A model generated the notes under the pieces. It was not told the origin of the DNA. It made no database searches and was given only the letters and a program-made list of their open reading frames with translations. 64,000 bases of DNA from Viola odorata (taxonomy: Eukaryota > Streptophyta > Magnoliopsida > Malpighiales > Violaceae): assembly GCA_963691705.1 (NCBI GenBank), contig OY829542.1:39170579-39234578 (forward strand), read 5' to 3'. Of this stretch, positions 1-11,363 are shown piece after piece. Both the position numbers and the translations under genes were made by a program. Every line of letters begins with the position of its first letter. The first letter of the stretch is position 1.

Positions 1-1086
1 ATGGGGTTGAACTTTCGGGTTTTAGTTGCTAACCTAACCGAGTGTTCAGAATCAATGAGGAACAAGGTTCACGCATGAACAAAAGAATAAACTACTCTCA
101 AAGATAAAGTTTCAATTTGGTTAATATTCGTGGTCCCTTATTATGAGCTCAATCGGCTCTATAAATAGGCAAATTGCCAATACAAGTTACAAGTTCTAAT
201 TTTACTAGGAATAGAAGTTCTATATATGAAATAACTCTAATAACTAAAAACGATGTATAATAAAACATTCAAGAAGCTCCAAAATAGCTTTCGCACGGAT
301 GGGCTCCAAGATAGGCCGCAATCTTCAAGTCGCGGGTTGCTACGCGTTCACACTACGCATCAAAATGTCGACCCATGCTCACTTTCAATCCGCTCATCCG
401 ATTGGCCTTAAACATGTTCCAAACAAAAGTTAACATTCGAAAGTAGTAGGAAGGGTCCTCTCTTCCTGGTCCAAGATGAATAGGTCCAAAATAACGCGTG
501 TGGCACTGACTGACACGTTTGATAGTCTGGATCCGAGTAGGACTATGTCTGCCAAAATGTAGCTCAAAGCTAACTCTCAAACGGCTCGTGCGTTTGGGCT
601 GAAATTTTGACACAAGCGAGCTAACATCTTGAAGTTCATGAATCCAAGTTGATCACAACTTTTTGACTTCGATATGATTTATTTGGCTCAGACACAGTCG
701 CCTAGTGCACCTATGCGTTATCTTCTTGACAGCTATAATGTCACCATGAGCCATCTTGCAATTTACTCGTCCAAATTCACTCAAACTTGGTCACGATCCT
801 CCTAAGACATCAAGCGGGTCTTGTATTTTCTTTGGATCCTCGACTGAAGCCTTATTTCCATGACTTGGCTAGTGTAGATGTGAAACCTTGCATTATGAGC
901 CTCCAAGCCACCTTCCATGTCATCCTTCACCAAAAGGCTTGACCCAACAACGTCTCTGGCCTTGTTTCCATGTGTAGAGGTTATATTAACCTCGTTGGAA
1001 GCTTCATAATGTCCTTGGCTCGACATCTTGGTATGATTGGCCTTAATGGTGTATTGTGCGCGTACCATGGGGCTAGGATCATATCA
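1..1086 (-). repeat. 3' LTR of outer element (partial)
   Basis: Collinear with the LTR at 9825-10864 and ends ATCATATCA at 1081-1086. About 271-445 holds roughly 145 bp that are missing from the other LTR near 10295, so that copy has a deletion. The next bases (1087-1110) read on the minus strand as a purine-rich tract, the expected polypurine-tract position. The minus-strand ORFs in 353-1346 are shadows without domains. Confidence 0.75.
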
Positions 1087-1247
1087 TTCCCTTCCCCTTC
1101 GAAAGGATTCGCCCTCAAATCTGAATTTAGACCTGCACCATAATACCTTAAGTTAGTAACATCAAAATAAGCATAAAGTGAACCATACCAACCTCGCAAA
1201 TTCAACTTTGCGGCAACGTCCTTGAATACGACAATGTGTTGGGTAAG

Positions 1248-1928
1248 TGATACGATCCTAGTTGTGTAGGATGCATAGCACGTACTTTGTGATCTAGTTC
1301 TAGGCTTGGATTTCGATGCGGAAGTAGATAAACTCAACAAGACCAATTAACCAGGCTAATATCCTGTATTAGCCAAACTAAACCTATCAAGTGAGGTTCT
1401 TGAATCGATCTCTAACCCTGCTAATATCTTGTATTAGCCAAACTAGAGCTACGAATAAATGGGATAAACTTTTGGGTTTTACTTGCTATCCTAATCGAGT
1501 GTTCGGACTCAATGAGGACAAGGTTCGCAATGAATAATTGGAGAAAATTCTCTCTGAATTTTATTGTAAAAGGTAACCTCCTTTACAATGTAAAAGGTGG
1601 CTCTTTTAAATAGGAAACCCTAAATCCTTACATCAAAAGTACTACTCCTAATTGAACTTCTAATTAATTAAACTAATTATAAATACGTCTAAAACTAATT
1701 TAATTAATTAAAAATAACTAATTGCACATCTGGAATGTTCTCTGATTTAATCATGAAAAACGAACAAAAATAGTTGTTAGCATCATGACGTTAATGGCTT
1801 AGAGTCATGACGCCAAGCTTTGCCAAAAAATTCCCAAAAGCTTGGTTTTGCTTCCTCGTTCTAGTAGCTAGCGTCATGACGCTAAAGTGTTGGCGTCATG
1901 ATGCCAAGCGCTGCTTGGGATCGTATCA
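1248..1928 (-). repeat. 3' LTR of inner element
   Basis: A 681-bp LTR with TGAT...ATCA ends, paired with 6930-7591 (662 bp). On the minus strand a TATTTAAAAG box lies near 1605. The U3 part contains repeated palindromes built from GCGTCATGACGC (about 1785, 1804, 1872, 1891). Confidence 0.8.
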
Positions 1929-2372
1929 TTCCCTTCTTCTTCAGAAAGATTCACCCTCTAATCTTATCCAACGTTATTTTCCCCAGAAAGCTCCACAAGT
2001 CCATACTCAATGCATACTCGCCATCTCTTGTGCTTTCTTGGTTTCCAAAGGGTGTAATCCATAACACACAATCTGTGGACGCTTGAACAAGATCACAAGA
2101 CGCAGGGCTGTCTCGCGTAACACAATTTCTTCGATAAGTGTCTCGCACTGTAATTCTTCGTAGATGAGCTATGATAACTTCTGTTGCAACTCCTTGCTCC
2201 TCCCGTGAGTCATCGGTCTTGTTGCTGGCACAGGCATTCCTTGCGATGCGCTAGGATTCACATCATTCCCACCCCATTGGAAATGTTTTTTTCTCGAATC
2301 TATACCTAGGCATGCAGTACAATACCTTAAGTTAGAATTATCAAAATAATCACAAATCGAACCATACCAACC

Positions 2373-3340
2373 TCACAAATTCGACTTGACGGCAACGTCC
2401 TTGAATAGGACAATGAGTTGGGTAAGACCATTGCCCCAAGCGGTTATCTTTACTCGAGCATGGTTTGGGAACCATTTCCGGTGTAAGCACTGCCAAACCC
2501 AAGTATGTGTCTTGAAGGACTCACGCCTTCCACCATGGTTCCTTATAAACGCCATCTCGATACTCAAGCGCACATCATAGCGCTTGGCTTATCCATGGGT
2601 TATCCAAATTATCTCGATTCCTTTGCTACCTCTTATACTAAACAATACACTCAAAAGCAGCAACATTAAATCGAATAATGTTATAAGAATAAAATCACAC
2701 ATGTGTTTCAATAACACACCAAAAAGAATATCGTGTATGAAAAGGTAGTAAGTATTTATAAGAAATAAAAAACATTCCTTTCAAGTAAACTCATACTTAC
2801 AAACGAACACATGTCTCACGGCTCCAAGAGCTCGCTCGCCCACCTTGGGTCGCATCAAGAATTGTGGTGGTAAGGATAAATATTGCTCCTTCGGTGCACT
2901 TAACGATCGCCAAAATTCTTGACTTAAGTCGCTAAAGGACTCCTCCTTTTGATTACTAACAAAACTCTAAGGAAAAACATATGAAATTATAACATCTTTA
3001 AAGATTATGCTAGTAATAGTGTGCAACGGACAATACAACAAATGTAAGCATTCGCGCTAGCTATGATATCCTTTATGCATACAAAATATAGATTTTGTTT
3101 CAAATAAATAATCATTAGAGATCATATAAAAATCCGAATCATTAGTATAAGGATTAACCTTAAGTGTAATCTCAAGCGACTTTGCACTAAGAGACTTTTT
3201 ATCCATACTACCAATAAGACTCAAAGGAACACCATGTGACGACACAACATTCCTATAAATTAAATAAGTAATATTAATTAAATCACAGTAGCTCATGAAA
3301 CAACCATTAAACACATCATGCTTATCAAAATTTCACAAAA
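2373..3340 (-). pseudogene. Decayed unknown ORF of inner element
   Basis: This stretch is homologous over its length to 7600-8300 in the outer element, with shared blocks around GGTAAGACCATTGCCCC and the codons for MAFIRNHG, but it is broken by many indels. It lies between the protease-spacer remnant and the 3' LTR, where RT and integrase would normally be. I recognise no domain. The better-preserved copy at 7669-8382 suggests an ORF that travelled with this element family. Confidence 0.45.
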
Positions 3341-3510
3341 GATCATGCGATCGATACAAGCGATTGCATCTGAAAAGAGCTCCTCTAAGTCCTATCGACT
3401 TAAAACACAAAATTGTCATGAAATTCACACTTGGAAGAATAGTTATTCAATGTAAACGTATGTGAAAATCCAATTAAACTTCTGTTAGGACAAGAGGGAT
3501 ACACATCACC

Positions 3511-4017
3511 TTAGCAGTTAGTATTTACCAAACCGCTTATCGAATGGACGCCTTGTGTAATCCTTCTAATTGGCAATAGGATATGGGCTATCCTCCCTGG
3601 AATTAAATCCTTAATTACCTTTGTAAGAGAAGAATAAAAAATAGGAGAAGAAACGAATTCATTAGGGTTAGAAGAACCACGGCGCAATGGCCAAAAATGC
3701 AATTTTGAAGGGCTTGCGCCAAAACAAGTTTTGCGCAAACATAATATTTCACCCTCTCCTCTCCCTTTGGCATAAACACTCAATTGATTTTCTTTATCCG
3801 CACCTTTTATCTCACAAATTCTAGTCTCTGCATTCTCACTCTTTTCATGCATGTGTTTTCCTCTCGCATGCTCACTCTTTTCATGCGGGCTATTTTTCTC
3901 ACTCTCTTTTCTCATGCTCACTCTTTTCATAGGGGCTATTTTCCTCTCTCTCTCTCTTCCCATGCTTATTCCTTTCATGGGAGCTATATTTCTCTCATAT
4001 TCCCTCTTTCTTTTCAC
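3511..4017 (-). pseudogene. Protease-RT spacer remnant with HEKSEH repeats
   Basis: A 168-residue frame, very charged at its N-terminus, with repeated motifs such as SPHEKSEHARG and MHEKSENAE, followed by SVYAKGRGEGEILCLRK. The same architecture (CHEKSKHG repeats then [15 protein letters not shown]) is found between protease and RT in the CRM-like pol at 27884-31240. I read this as the leftover of that spacer after loss of RT-integrase. The underlying DNA is a minisatellite of CATGAAAAGAGTGAGCATG. Confidence 0.6.
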
Positions 4018-4147
4018 TTAACTCTCCTCCTTTGCTCTCAATAATTTTAGTACTCTTAAACTCGGCAAAAGATTTTTTTTGTACACTCACATTGTGCTCA
4101 ACAAACGCCTTAGCATTCTCGGATAGTTCATCATCAATTCAGCCATT

Positions 4148-5180
4148 CTATTCTTCAAACCATCCAAGAGCATGATCAAAGTACCGATCACTCTCATGGT
4201 CTTTCGGTGGTTGGATCAATGCGCCTCGACAATCACCTTGTCCTTGACGCCTTTGGTGTTCATGCCCTAGTTGAGGAAGTTCCATTTCGTTTGTAGCACA
4301 AAACATCTTCGGAATGTCCTTTACTTCGGGTAACAGAATGTGATCCATACTAACATTGATGTTGGCGCTCCTCAAGTGCTACTACCACATCTTGCGCACT
4401 AGCAATACTGCTACTCAAACCGGCCAACTGACTCTCCTTCCTCTCATCATCTTTGCTAAGACCATGTTGTGGATTAGTAGTCTCGGTAGTCATAACCTCG
4501 CCATCATCCGACTCACTACTCCTCACAATCTTCTCACACTTAGGTGCTTTGGACTCATAATCATCACCATTATTTGGACTCCTTTTAGGTACACTTGAAA
4601 TTGCACGCATAATTCCATAATCATAAGGAAGCATCGGCGGGACTCTTCTCACATTCTTTTCTTCGTTCGCCCAAGTCGGCTCCTTCCAAACCGACGGCTT
4701 GCTTGGCACAACACTAGAAGAAGTTTTCATCTCATTATAATACCCACCGACGCTTCTACTCCCTTGAGGTAAAGCTGGAAGTTGTTGGTGAAGCTCCTCT
4801 TGTAAGTGGGTGGGTAGGAATCATTGCCTCATTAGTCTCTTCATATCATTCCAAGTTGAAACTGGATTGGCTCCAAATTTCTTCCTTATTTTATTCAAAT
4901 CATTCCACCAATGAGTGGAATATCCAAATAATTCTAACGATGCCCTCCTCCGAGTAGTTGTAATAAACAAAGATCGATTGGATCTCTCTTTCCCATGCTA
5001 GGTACGTTTGGGGATTATCTGTTCCTCCAAAGGAAGGGATTTTCATCCTTATGCTCCCAAGGTTTGTGTCAAATTGATCCCCAACCTAAGCCTCCTCTCA
5101 TCATACTTATCATTCTGTCCTTGCCCCATATAGGCATCATCCTTATACCATTGCTTCTCACGCCATCGCGTGTAAGACAT
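4148..5180 (-). pseudogene. Decayed gypsy gag of inner element
   Basis: Read from an ATG at 5180 on the minus strand and switching frames, the translation contains typical Ty3/gypsy capsid landmarks: a DNPQTYLAWEREIQSIF-like helix, STHWWNDLNKIRKK, DMKRLMRQ followed by a stop, then FLPTHLQEEL and a LPQGSRSVGGYYNEM motif. These match [23 protein letters not shown] and [14 protein letters not shown] in the intact gag at 31173-32690. The C-terminal part (4730-4148) keeps an acidic, low-complexity tail. Several frameshifts and stops make it non-functional. Confidence 0.65.
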
Positions 5181-5408
5181 CTTGTGATCCCTAAAATTCA
5201 CAACATCAACAAATGGCGTAAAATTGCACTAAACCTAGCACTCCCTCACGTGTTTTCTCTCGTGTTTAAATCTCTATTAATCTCACAAAATCACTTAAAA
5301 TTTTCCTGCAATTTTTCAACGCAAAGTTAGTGACTCAAGAGTTTCAAGAAAGCTTCCAATAAGACTCGCAAGGAAAAGTAGCTGCAAAACAATTTTGATG
5401 TAAGGTAC

Positions 5409-6760
5409 TGATGGGTGTCGAATCCACCAAAAATAAATTACAACTTATCAAAACCTACAAAAGATTGCAGATATTGGTAAGAGGATCGATCAACAGAGAA
5501 TGGTTAGACCTGAAACAAGATAGAAGACCAGAGTTAAACACTTAGGTGCATGGGAGGGGGTTGTTTTATACTAAAGATAGAAAAATAAATAAAGCAGGGA
5601 AATTAGCTTGGCCAAGAAATATGTCCTTGGTCAAGACAGAGATGGAAATCATAAAAGGAGGGAGTTCCCAGTAGAGGCTAGGCAAGCGGTGAGACATGAG
5701 ATGCAATCATAGACGCAAAGGTATTCATCTTTACTCTACAGAGTTGCTATAGGATCAAGGTACGCTTATGACCCATGCTTCCCTCCTATATCAACACCAC
5801 CTCAGGTACACTTAGAGGTGATGCCTTACCAATCAGCACCTTGCTGGTTAAAGAGTTTACCGAGTTGGCAGCTAGCTTGAGTCGATTACACCTTTGCGGT
5901 GCGTTCGTCCTCAATGGCTTAGGGGAAGACAACTCGAAACTAGTATCCACGGGCGTCAATCGGGACTGGATCTGATTAACTTTTCCCCCTACCATTTCCT
6001 GGATACACCCAGTAGCGCGTAGGAGTCTACTTTGATCTTCTTGGTCAATAATCCACAACTAAGAAGAATGACTGCTGCAATAACTGTTAAACACTAAATT
6101 GGCCAGATTAAATATTAAACAGAAATACGTTAAGAATAATCGCGGGATTGAATTAAATGCAGATGTAAAGATTAATAAGAACGATTAGGTCTCATGAAAT
6201 ATCATATTCATGCTCAAATGCCTCTACTAGAAACAAGAAAGATTAATTAGAGAGAAACCAGAGAAGTAATAAAAATGATAGAACTATTATTAAATTTGAA
6301 TAGGAGGAAGAGAGGATGAGATCCTCTGATGAACAGATGATTTTTGATGATCAGAGATGATCGTTTATGGAGAATAAGGGGGAGTATTTATAGTGTTCTT
6401 CCTCCCTAACAAATCCCTAAAAATCCTCTAACAAATCCTAATCAAATCAAATCAAATCCTAGATGCGGGAGATCCACCGGATCCTTCGTTTGATAAAACC
6501 TTTAGTGTGCAGAATCCGGTAGATTGTGTGTATCTTGGTCCAAAATATCAAGGATCGTCTTGGCCAAGCAGTTGTTCTTGGTCAAGAAAGGTGTCTGCTC
6601 CATTCTGTCTAAATTTTGACTCTATTCTGCCCCTTTTCCTCACTTCCTTCCTAGATTTGCTTCCTGCGATAATCATGGAATTTATACTGAGATCAATAAA
6701 ATTACCATTCAAATAAACATGGAAAAAAGTGGTAAAACCACTAAAAATTAGGCTCAATCA
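5409..6760 (-). mobile_element. Solo LTR, Athila-type
   Basis: A 1352-bp sequence starting TGATGGGTGTCG and ending GGCTCAATCA, with TGAT/ATCA inverted ends. It is flanked by perfect 5-bp duplications GGTAC at 5404-5408 and 6761-6765. Read on the minus strand it begins TGATTGAGCCTAATTTTTAG, close to the LTR start next to the polypurine tract at 37401 (TGATTGAG). The minus-strand TATA box CTATAAATACTCCCCC is near 6385. No internal region is present, so this is the product of LTR-LTR recombination inside the inner element. Confidence 0.88.
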
Positions 6761-6929
6761 GGTACTTGAGTAATTGCAAAGATCAATCAATTAAACAAGT
6801 ACGTTACTAGAGTAAAGTTCAATGTATAGGAATCAAGAATGGATAAAATAATAACCAATCTTAACAAAGAAAATTGAAACGTAAAGGATAGATTACCAAA
6901 CCGTAGAACGCCTTTGCTCCGCTACCAAC

Positions 6930-7591
6930 TTATACTATCCTAGTTGCGTAGGATGCGTAGCACGTACTTTGTGATCTAGTTCTAGGCTTGGATTTTGATG
7001 CGGAAGTAGATAAACTCAACAAGACCGTTTCACCCTGCTAATATCCTGTATTAGCCAAACTAAACCTATTAACTGAGGTTCTTGAATCGATCTCTAACCG
7101 TGCTAATATCCTGTATTAGCCAAACTAGAGTTACGAATCAATGGGATGAACTTTTGAGTTTTACTTGCTATCTTAATCGAGTGTTCGGACTCAATGAGGG
7201 ACAAGGTTCGTGATGAATAATTGGAGAAAATTCTCTCTAAATTTTATTGTAAAAGGTAACCTCCTTTACAATGAAAAAGGTGGCCCCTTTAAATAGGAAA
7301 CCCTAAATTCTTACATCAAAAGTCCTACTCCTAATGGAACTTCTAATTAATTAATTAATTAAACTAATTAAAAATGACTAATTACACATCTGGAACGTTC
7401 CCTGATTTAATCATGCAAATCGGACAGCTTGGACTCTTCGTGTCGTGAACGGAAATAGTCATTGGCGTCATGACGCCAAGCTCTTCCAAAAATTGCCCAA
7501 AAGCTTTATTTCGCTTCCTCGTTCTAGTAGCTAGCGTCATGACGCTAAGGTGTTGTTGTCATGACACTAAGCGCTGCCTGGGATCTTATCA
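6930..7591 (-). repeat. 5' LTR of inner element
   Basis: Partner of 1248-1928. It begins TTATACTATCC, a mutated form of TGATACGATCC, and ends GATCTTATCA at 7591. It contains CGTCATGACG palindromes near 7461 and 7531. Confidence 0.8.
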
Positions 7592-7668
7592 GTAAGACCA
7601 TTGCCCCAAGCGGTCATCTTTACTCGAACTTGGATTGGGAACCGTCTCCTGTGTAAGCACTGCCAAAC

Positions 7669-8382
7669 CTAAGTATGTGTCTTGAAGGATTCACGCCTTC
7701 TTCCATGGTTCCTTATAAACGCCATCTCGACACTCAAGTGCGCACCATAGCGCTTGGTTTGTCCATGGGCTGTTTGCATTACTCCAATCCTTTTGCTACC
7801 ACTTATATTAAACAATACACTTAAAGGCAGAAACATTAAACCGAATAATGTTATATGAATGAAACCGTATATGAGTTTAAGCGATAATCCAAAAATAATA
7901 GGATATATCGAAAGGTAGTAAGTAAATAAAATAAATTGATGGCATTCCTTCCCTGTGAACTCATATTTACAAACTGAAACACGCCATGAGGACTCAAGTG
8001 TCCATTGATCCACTTTGTTTGAAACTCCAAATTGTGGTTGACAAGGTGTCTCAATCAACATCTTCGTGCTTGGCCTCCTCCACAATTCCATCCGTGAGTC
8101 GCTAAATGACTCCTCCGTATGATTACTAACAATACTCCAAGGAACAACATGTGAAAGTATAACATCCTTAAAGAATATATTAGTAATAGATGTACCCCAA
8201 CGATGTATCAAACCATCAAATACATCAAGCTCATCAAAAATTTCACAAAAGGTTATGCGACTTATATAAGCGATTTCGCTTGAATACACTTTCCTCAAAT
8301 CCAACCGACTTACCCACAATTTTATCATAAATTTCACATATGGTAGAATGATAAAAAAATATAAATATATGTGGAATCTCAA
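7669..8382 (-). CDS. Unknown ORF in outer element, hydrophobic C-terminal half
   Basis: This is a 237-codon open frame on the minus strand of the outer element, downstream of the HEKSEH spacer and upstream of the 3' LTR. I recognise no domain. Residues of about 120-180 form one or two strongly hydrophobic segments (FILFTYYLSIYPIIFGLSL, then LFGLMFLPLSVLFNI) that could span a membrane. The C-terminal 40 residues are basic. A decayed homologue is at 2373-3340 in the inner element, so the sequence was shared by the family. It may be a captured or element-specific protein, or simply untranslated sequence that happens to be open. Coding status is unproven. Confidence 0.4.
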   Translation of the reverse strand: MRFHIYLYFFIILPYVKFMIKLWVSRLDLRKVYSSEIAYISRITFCEIFDELDVFDGLIHRWGTSITNIFFKDVILSHVVPWSIVSNHTEESFSDSRMELWRRPSTKMLIETPCQPQFGVSNKVDQWTLESSWRVSVCKYEFTGKECHQFILFTYYLSIYPIIFGLSLKLIYGFIHITLFGLMFLPLSVLFNISGSKRIGVMQTAHGQTKRYGAHLSVEMAFIRNHGRRRESFKTHT

Positions 8383-8572
8383 ATAACTTTGTGTTAGGGA
8401 AAGGGTACACTTCTCTCGGTCTAGCTAACATCCCAAACTGCTTGAGCTTTTGCAAGTAGCCTTCCAAGGCATCTAACTTAGCCTTTGACTTTTGCATACA
8501 TTCCTCATTGATTAAATTAATTTTAAAACCAGTCTCATATAAATCAAGAAGGTTTGCATACTCACCTAAATC

Positions 8573-9109
8573 TTATTTAAGAAAAGAAAGATGCAATGTA
8601 CCTTTTCGGCTAGGGTTTACCGAAACACTTACTATACGCGATTGGTGCTCCTTTTGTTTCCTTGGAAGTAAGGAATGAGACTTCTCTTCTGCCAACAACC
8701 TTCTCTTTCTCTGCACATTAGGAGAAACAACAATAGAAGAGAAAACAAATGGATTAGGGTTAGGAAAATCTAAGCGCAATGGTCAAAAATTCAGTTTTTG
8801 GTGGCTTGCGCCAAAACAGATTTTTCGCATATATAATGCATCCCTCACTTGTTTTCTCTTGGCGTAAACACACATCTCTCCTTTTCCAAAAACACCACTC
8901 TCTGCATGCTCTCTATTTTCATGCAAGTGTTTTAAACTCTCATCTCTTTTCCCATGCTCGCTATTTTCATGGGGGTTGTTTTTGATTTCATCTCTTTTCC
9001 CATGCTCACTCTTTTCATGGGGGTTGTTTTGCTCACTATCTCTCTTCACATGCTCACTCTTTTCATGGGAGCTATTTTTCTCTCTTATTCCCTCTTTCTT
9101 TTCACTCAA
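8573..9109 (-). pseudogene. Protease-RT spacer remnant with HEKSEH repeats (outer element)
   Basis: One frame, interrupted by a single stop near 8783. It carries four to five imperfect repeats of the form PHEKSEHGKRD followed by VYAKRKQVRDALYMRK. This is the same organisation as the spacer in the CRM-like pol and in the inner element. Flanking RT and integrase are missing. Confidence 0.55.
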
Positions 9110-9824
9110 CTTTCCTCTTTTCCTCTAAATTACCCTTGCACTCAAAATGTTACAGACAGATTCGAGAATTTGAATAAAAGCTTCCAATAAGACATAAAAA
9201 GACAACTAGCCTCGAAATAAATTTAGATGTCGAATACTTGAGTAGTTGCAAAAGCAATCAACTTAAAAAATACACAATTGAAGTAGAAGATAATGTTAGG
9301 AATCAATAAAATCTCAAGTTGACTAGAATTACTGAAAACAATTCACAAAACCGTGAATGATGTGTATGTGTGCAATGTAGGGTTTGCGATTTTGTACCTT
9401 TGATATCTTTTGAATCCGACCACCAAATTGAATGATTATTTTTGAAATAACTTCAAAATGCCTTCTAGTATTTTGTATTTTTTCTTTCATTTTGTTTTGA
9501 TTTTTTTTTTACTGTTTGAACGAAAATAAATAACAATTAAAGTAAAGACTCTTTTTTGGTTTTTTTTTTACACTTTTTGTAGACAGAAACTAAATAATTT
9601 AAAGACTCACAAATCACACAATGATTTGCACAGACAAAGACGCACACAAGATCTAGAAACCCTAAATTGACTTGACACACAAATAACTAACAGACGGGGC
9701 ATAAGGAGATTGATTTAGATCGGGCAGGAGAAAAATCAATCTCAACAATTGAAAATAAATAAAAACAGTAAAGGATAGATGGATAGATACCAAACCTCTG
9801 AATGCCTTAAGCTCCACTACCAAC
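9110..9824. other. Non-coding leader of outer element
   Basis: AT-rich, T-tract-rich sequence between the spacer remnant and the primer-binding site (9811-9823 region). It corresponds to the leader/gag position but no gag motif could be read. No other gene or RNA is seen. Confidence 0.5.
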
Positions 9825-10864
9825 TGATATGATCCTAGTTGCGTAGGATGCGTAGCACCTACTTTGTGATCTAGTTCAAGGCTTGGATTTCGATGCGGAA
9901 GTAGATAGACTCAACAAGACTATTTAACACTACTAATATCCTGTATTAGCCAAACTAAACCTATCAAGTGAGGTTCTTGAAATGATCTCTAACCTTGCTA
10001 ATATCCCGTATTAGCCAAACTAGAGCTACGAATCAATGGGGTTGAACTTTGGGTTTACTTGCTAACCTAACCGAGTGTTCGGACTCAATGAGGGACAAGG
10101 TTCACGCATGAACAAAAGAGTAAACTACTCTCAAAGACAAAGTCTCTAATTGGTTAATATTCATGGTCCCTTATTATGAGCCAATCGACTCTATAAAAAG
10201 GCAAATTGTCAATACAAGTTACAAGTTCTAATTCTACTAGGAATAAAAATTCTATAAATGAAATAACTCTAATAACTAAATAAGAAATATAATAAAGCAT
10301 TAAAAAATTGTAGGAAGGGTCCTCTCTTCCTGGTCCAGGATGAACAGGTCTAAAATAACGCGTGTGGCACTAACTGACACGTTTGATAGTCCGAATCCGA
10401 GTAGGACTACGTCTGCCAAAATGTAGCTCAAAGCTAACTCTCAAACGGCTCGTGCGTTTGGTCTGAAATTTTGACACAAGCGAGCTAACATCTTGAAGTT
10501 CATGAATCCAAGTTCATCGCAACTTTTTTACTTCGATATGATTGATTTGGCTAGGACACAGTCGCCTGGTGCGCTTGTGCGTTATCTTTTTGATAGCTAG
10601 AATGTCACCATGAGCCATCTTGCAATTTACTCGTCCAAATGCCCTCAAACTTGGCCACGATCCTCCTAAGACATCAAACGGGTCTTGTATTTTCTTTGGA
10701 TCCTCGATTGAAGCCTCGCTTCCATGACTTGGCTGGTGTAGATGTGAAACCTTGCGTTACGAGCCTCCAAGCCACCTTCCATGTCATCCTTCGCCTAAAG
10801 GCTTGACCCAGCAGCATCTATGGCTTTGTTTCCATGCGTAGAGGTTTTATTAACCTCACTGGAA
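9825..10864 (-). repeat. 5' LTR of outer element (truncated)
   Basis: Starts TGATATGATCCTAGTTGCG next to the primer-binding site and runs collinear with 1-985. It breaks off in the text ATTAACCTCACTGGAA at about 10864, where the Athila fragment begins. Confidence 0.75.
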
Positions 10865-10865
10865 A

Positions 10866-11363
10866 TAATCTCTTGGAAACTGTGGATGAACTTAATATTT
10901 TAGAACCCTTATTTGAGAGTAATATCAGTTCTGAGCTTCCATAAGTTTATAACAAACTCTTGCCTTCCATTGTGCAGGCACTAGAAGTTGATCTCAAGGT
11001 ACTGCCAGACTACCTCAAGCACGTCTTTCTTGGCCAAGACTAGACCCTTCCGGTGATAATTTCCAGCAAATTATCTAAGGAAGAAGAAGAAAGGCTGATT
11101 GAATTACTAGAGGAGCATAAGGAAGCAATTGGATGGACGATTACAGATATCAAAGGCATATCACCAACCTTCTGCACCCACAATATACATACAGAAGAGG
11201 ATAAAAAGATGATTTGACAACCACAAAGGAGGCTCAATCCTCCTATGATGGAAGTTATCAAGAAGGAAGTCCTCAATCTGCTAGATGCAGGAGTTATTTA
11301 TCCAATCTCTAACAGTGTCTGGGTTTCCCCTGTGCAGGTAGTTCCAAAGAAGACCGGAATTAC
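10866..11363 (+). pseudogene. Athila-type pol fragment (RT N-terminus)
   Basis: The translation reads KLSKEEEERLIELLEEHKEA, IGWTITDIKGISPTFCTHNI, then QPQRRLNPPMMEVIKKEV and VQVVPKKTGIT. This is the region just before and into the first RT block of Athila-lineage polyproteins. A TGG to TGA change (after KKMI) interrupts it. The hAT end is inserted after GGAATTAC. A near-identical copy in opposite orientation is at 36720-37214, and both copies start at the same base, AAATAATCTCTTGG. Confidence 0.8.

Larger units (their letters stand above)
1248..7591 (-). mobile_element. Inner gypsy-type LTR element nested in the outer one
   Basis: The element is bounded by LTRs 1248-1928 (TGATACGATCC to ATCGTATCA) and 6930-7591. 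It is flanked by the direct duplication GTAAG at 1243-1247 and 7592-7596. The host sequence resumes exactly after the duplication: the outer internal text GGCAACGTCCTTGAATA before 1243 continues at 7597 with ACCATTGCCCCAAGC. Orientation is minus. The primer-binding site just inside 6930 reads TGGTAGCGGAGC on the minus strand. Without the solo LTR it contains, the internal region is about 3.6 kb. It holds remnants of gag and of the protease-RT spacer but no RT, RNase H or integrase, so it was probably mobilised in trans. Confidence 0.85.
1..10864 (-). mobile_element. Outer non-autonomous gypsy-type LTR element, truncated at both ends
   Basis: A minus-strand LTR element whose 3' LTR (positions 1-1086, cut by the window start) and 5' LTR (9825-10864, cut by the mosaic that follows) share long stretches, for example position 1 onward against about 10037 onward. 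Its internal part is split by the inner element: 1087-1242 and 7597-9824, only about 2.4 kb in total. The internal part has no recognisable reverse transcriptase or integrase. It keeps a decayed spacer-like ORF and an unknown ORF. The LTR starts TGATATGATCC and ends ATCATATCA, and is followed by a primer-binding site reading TGGTAGTGGAGC on the minus strand. This matches the termini and primer site of the CRM-like element at 26727-34497, so the elements look related. Confidence 0.75.

Noticed and set aside
353..1346. Several 80-120 codon minus-strand ORFs in the first 1.3 kb
   Set aside because: They lie within LTR sequence repeated at 9825-10864, have no domain and are not kept open in the other copy.
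7669..8382. Envelope-like protein
   Set aside because: Only hydrophobic segments are seen; no signal peptide or other hallmark, and the ORF occupies the position of deleted pol. The sequence does not support such a call.
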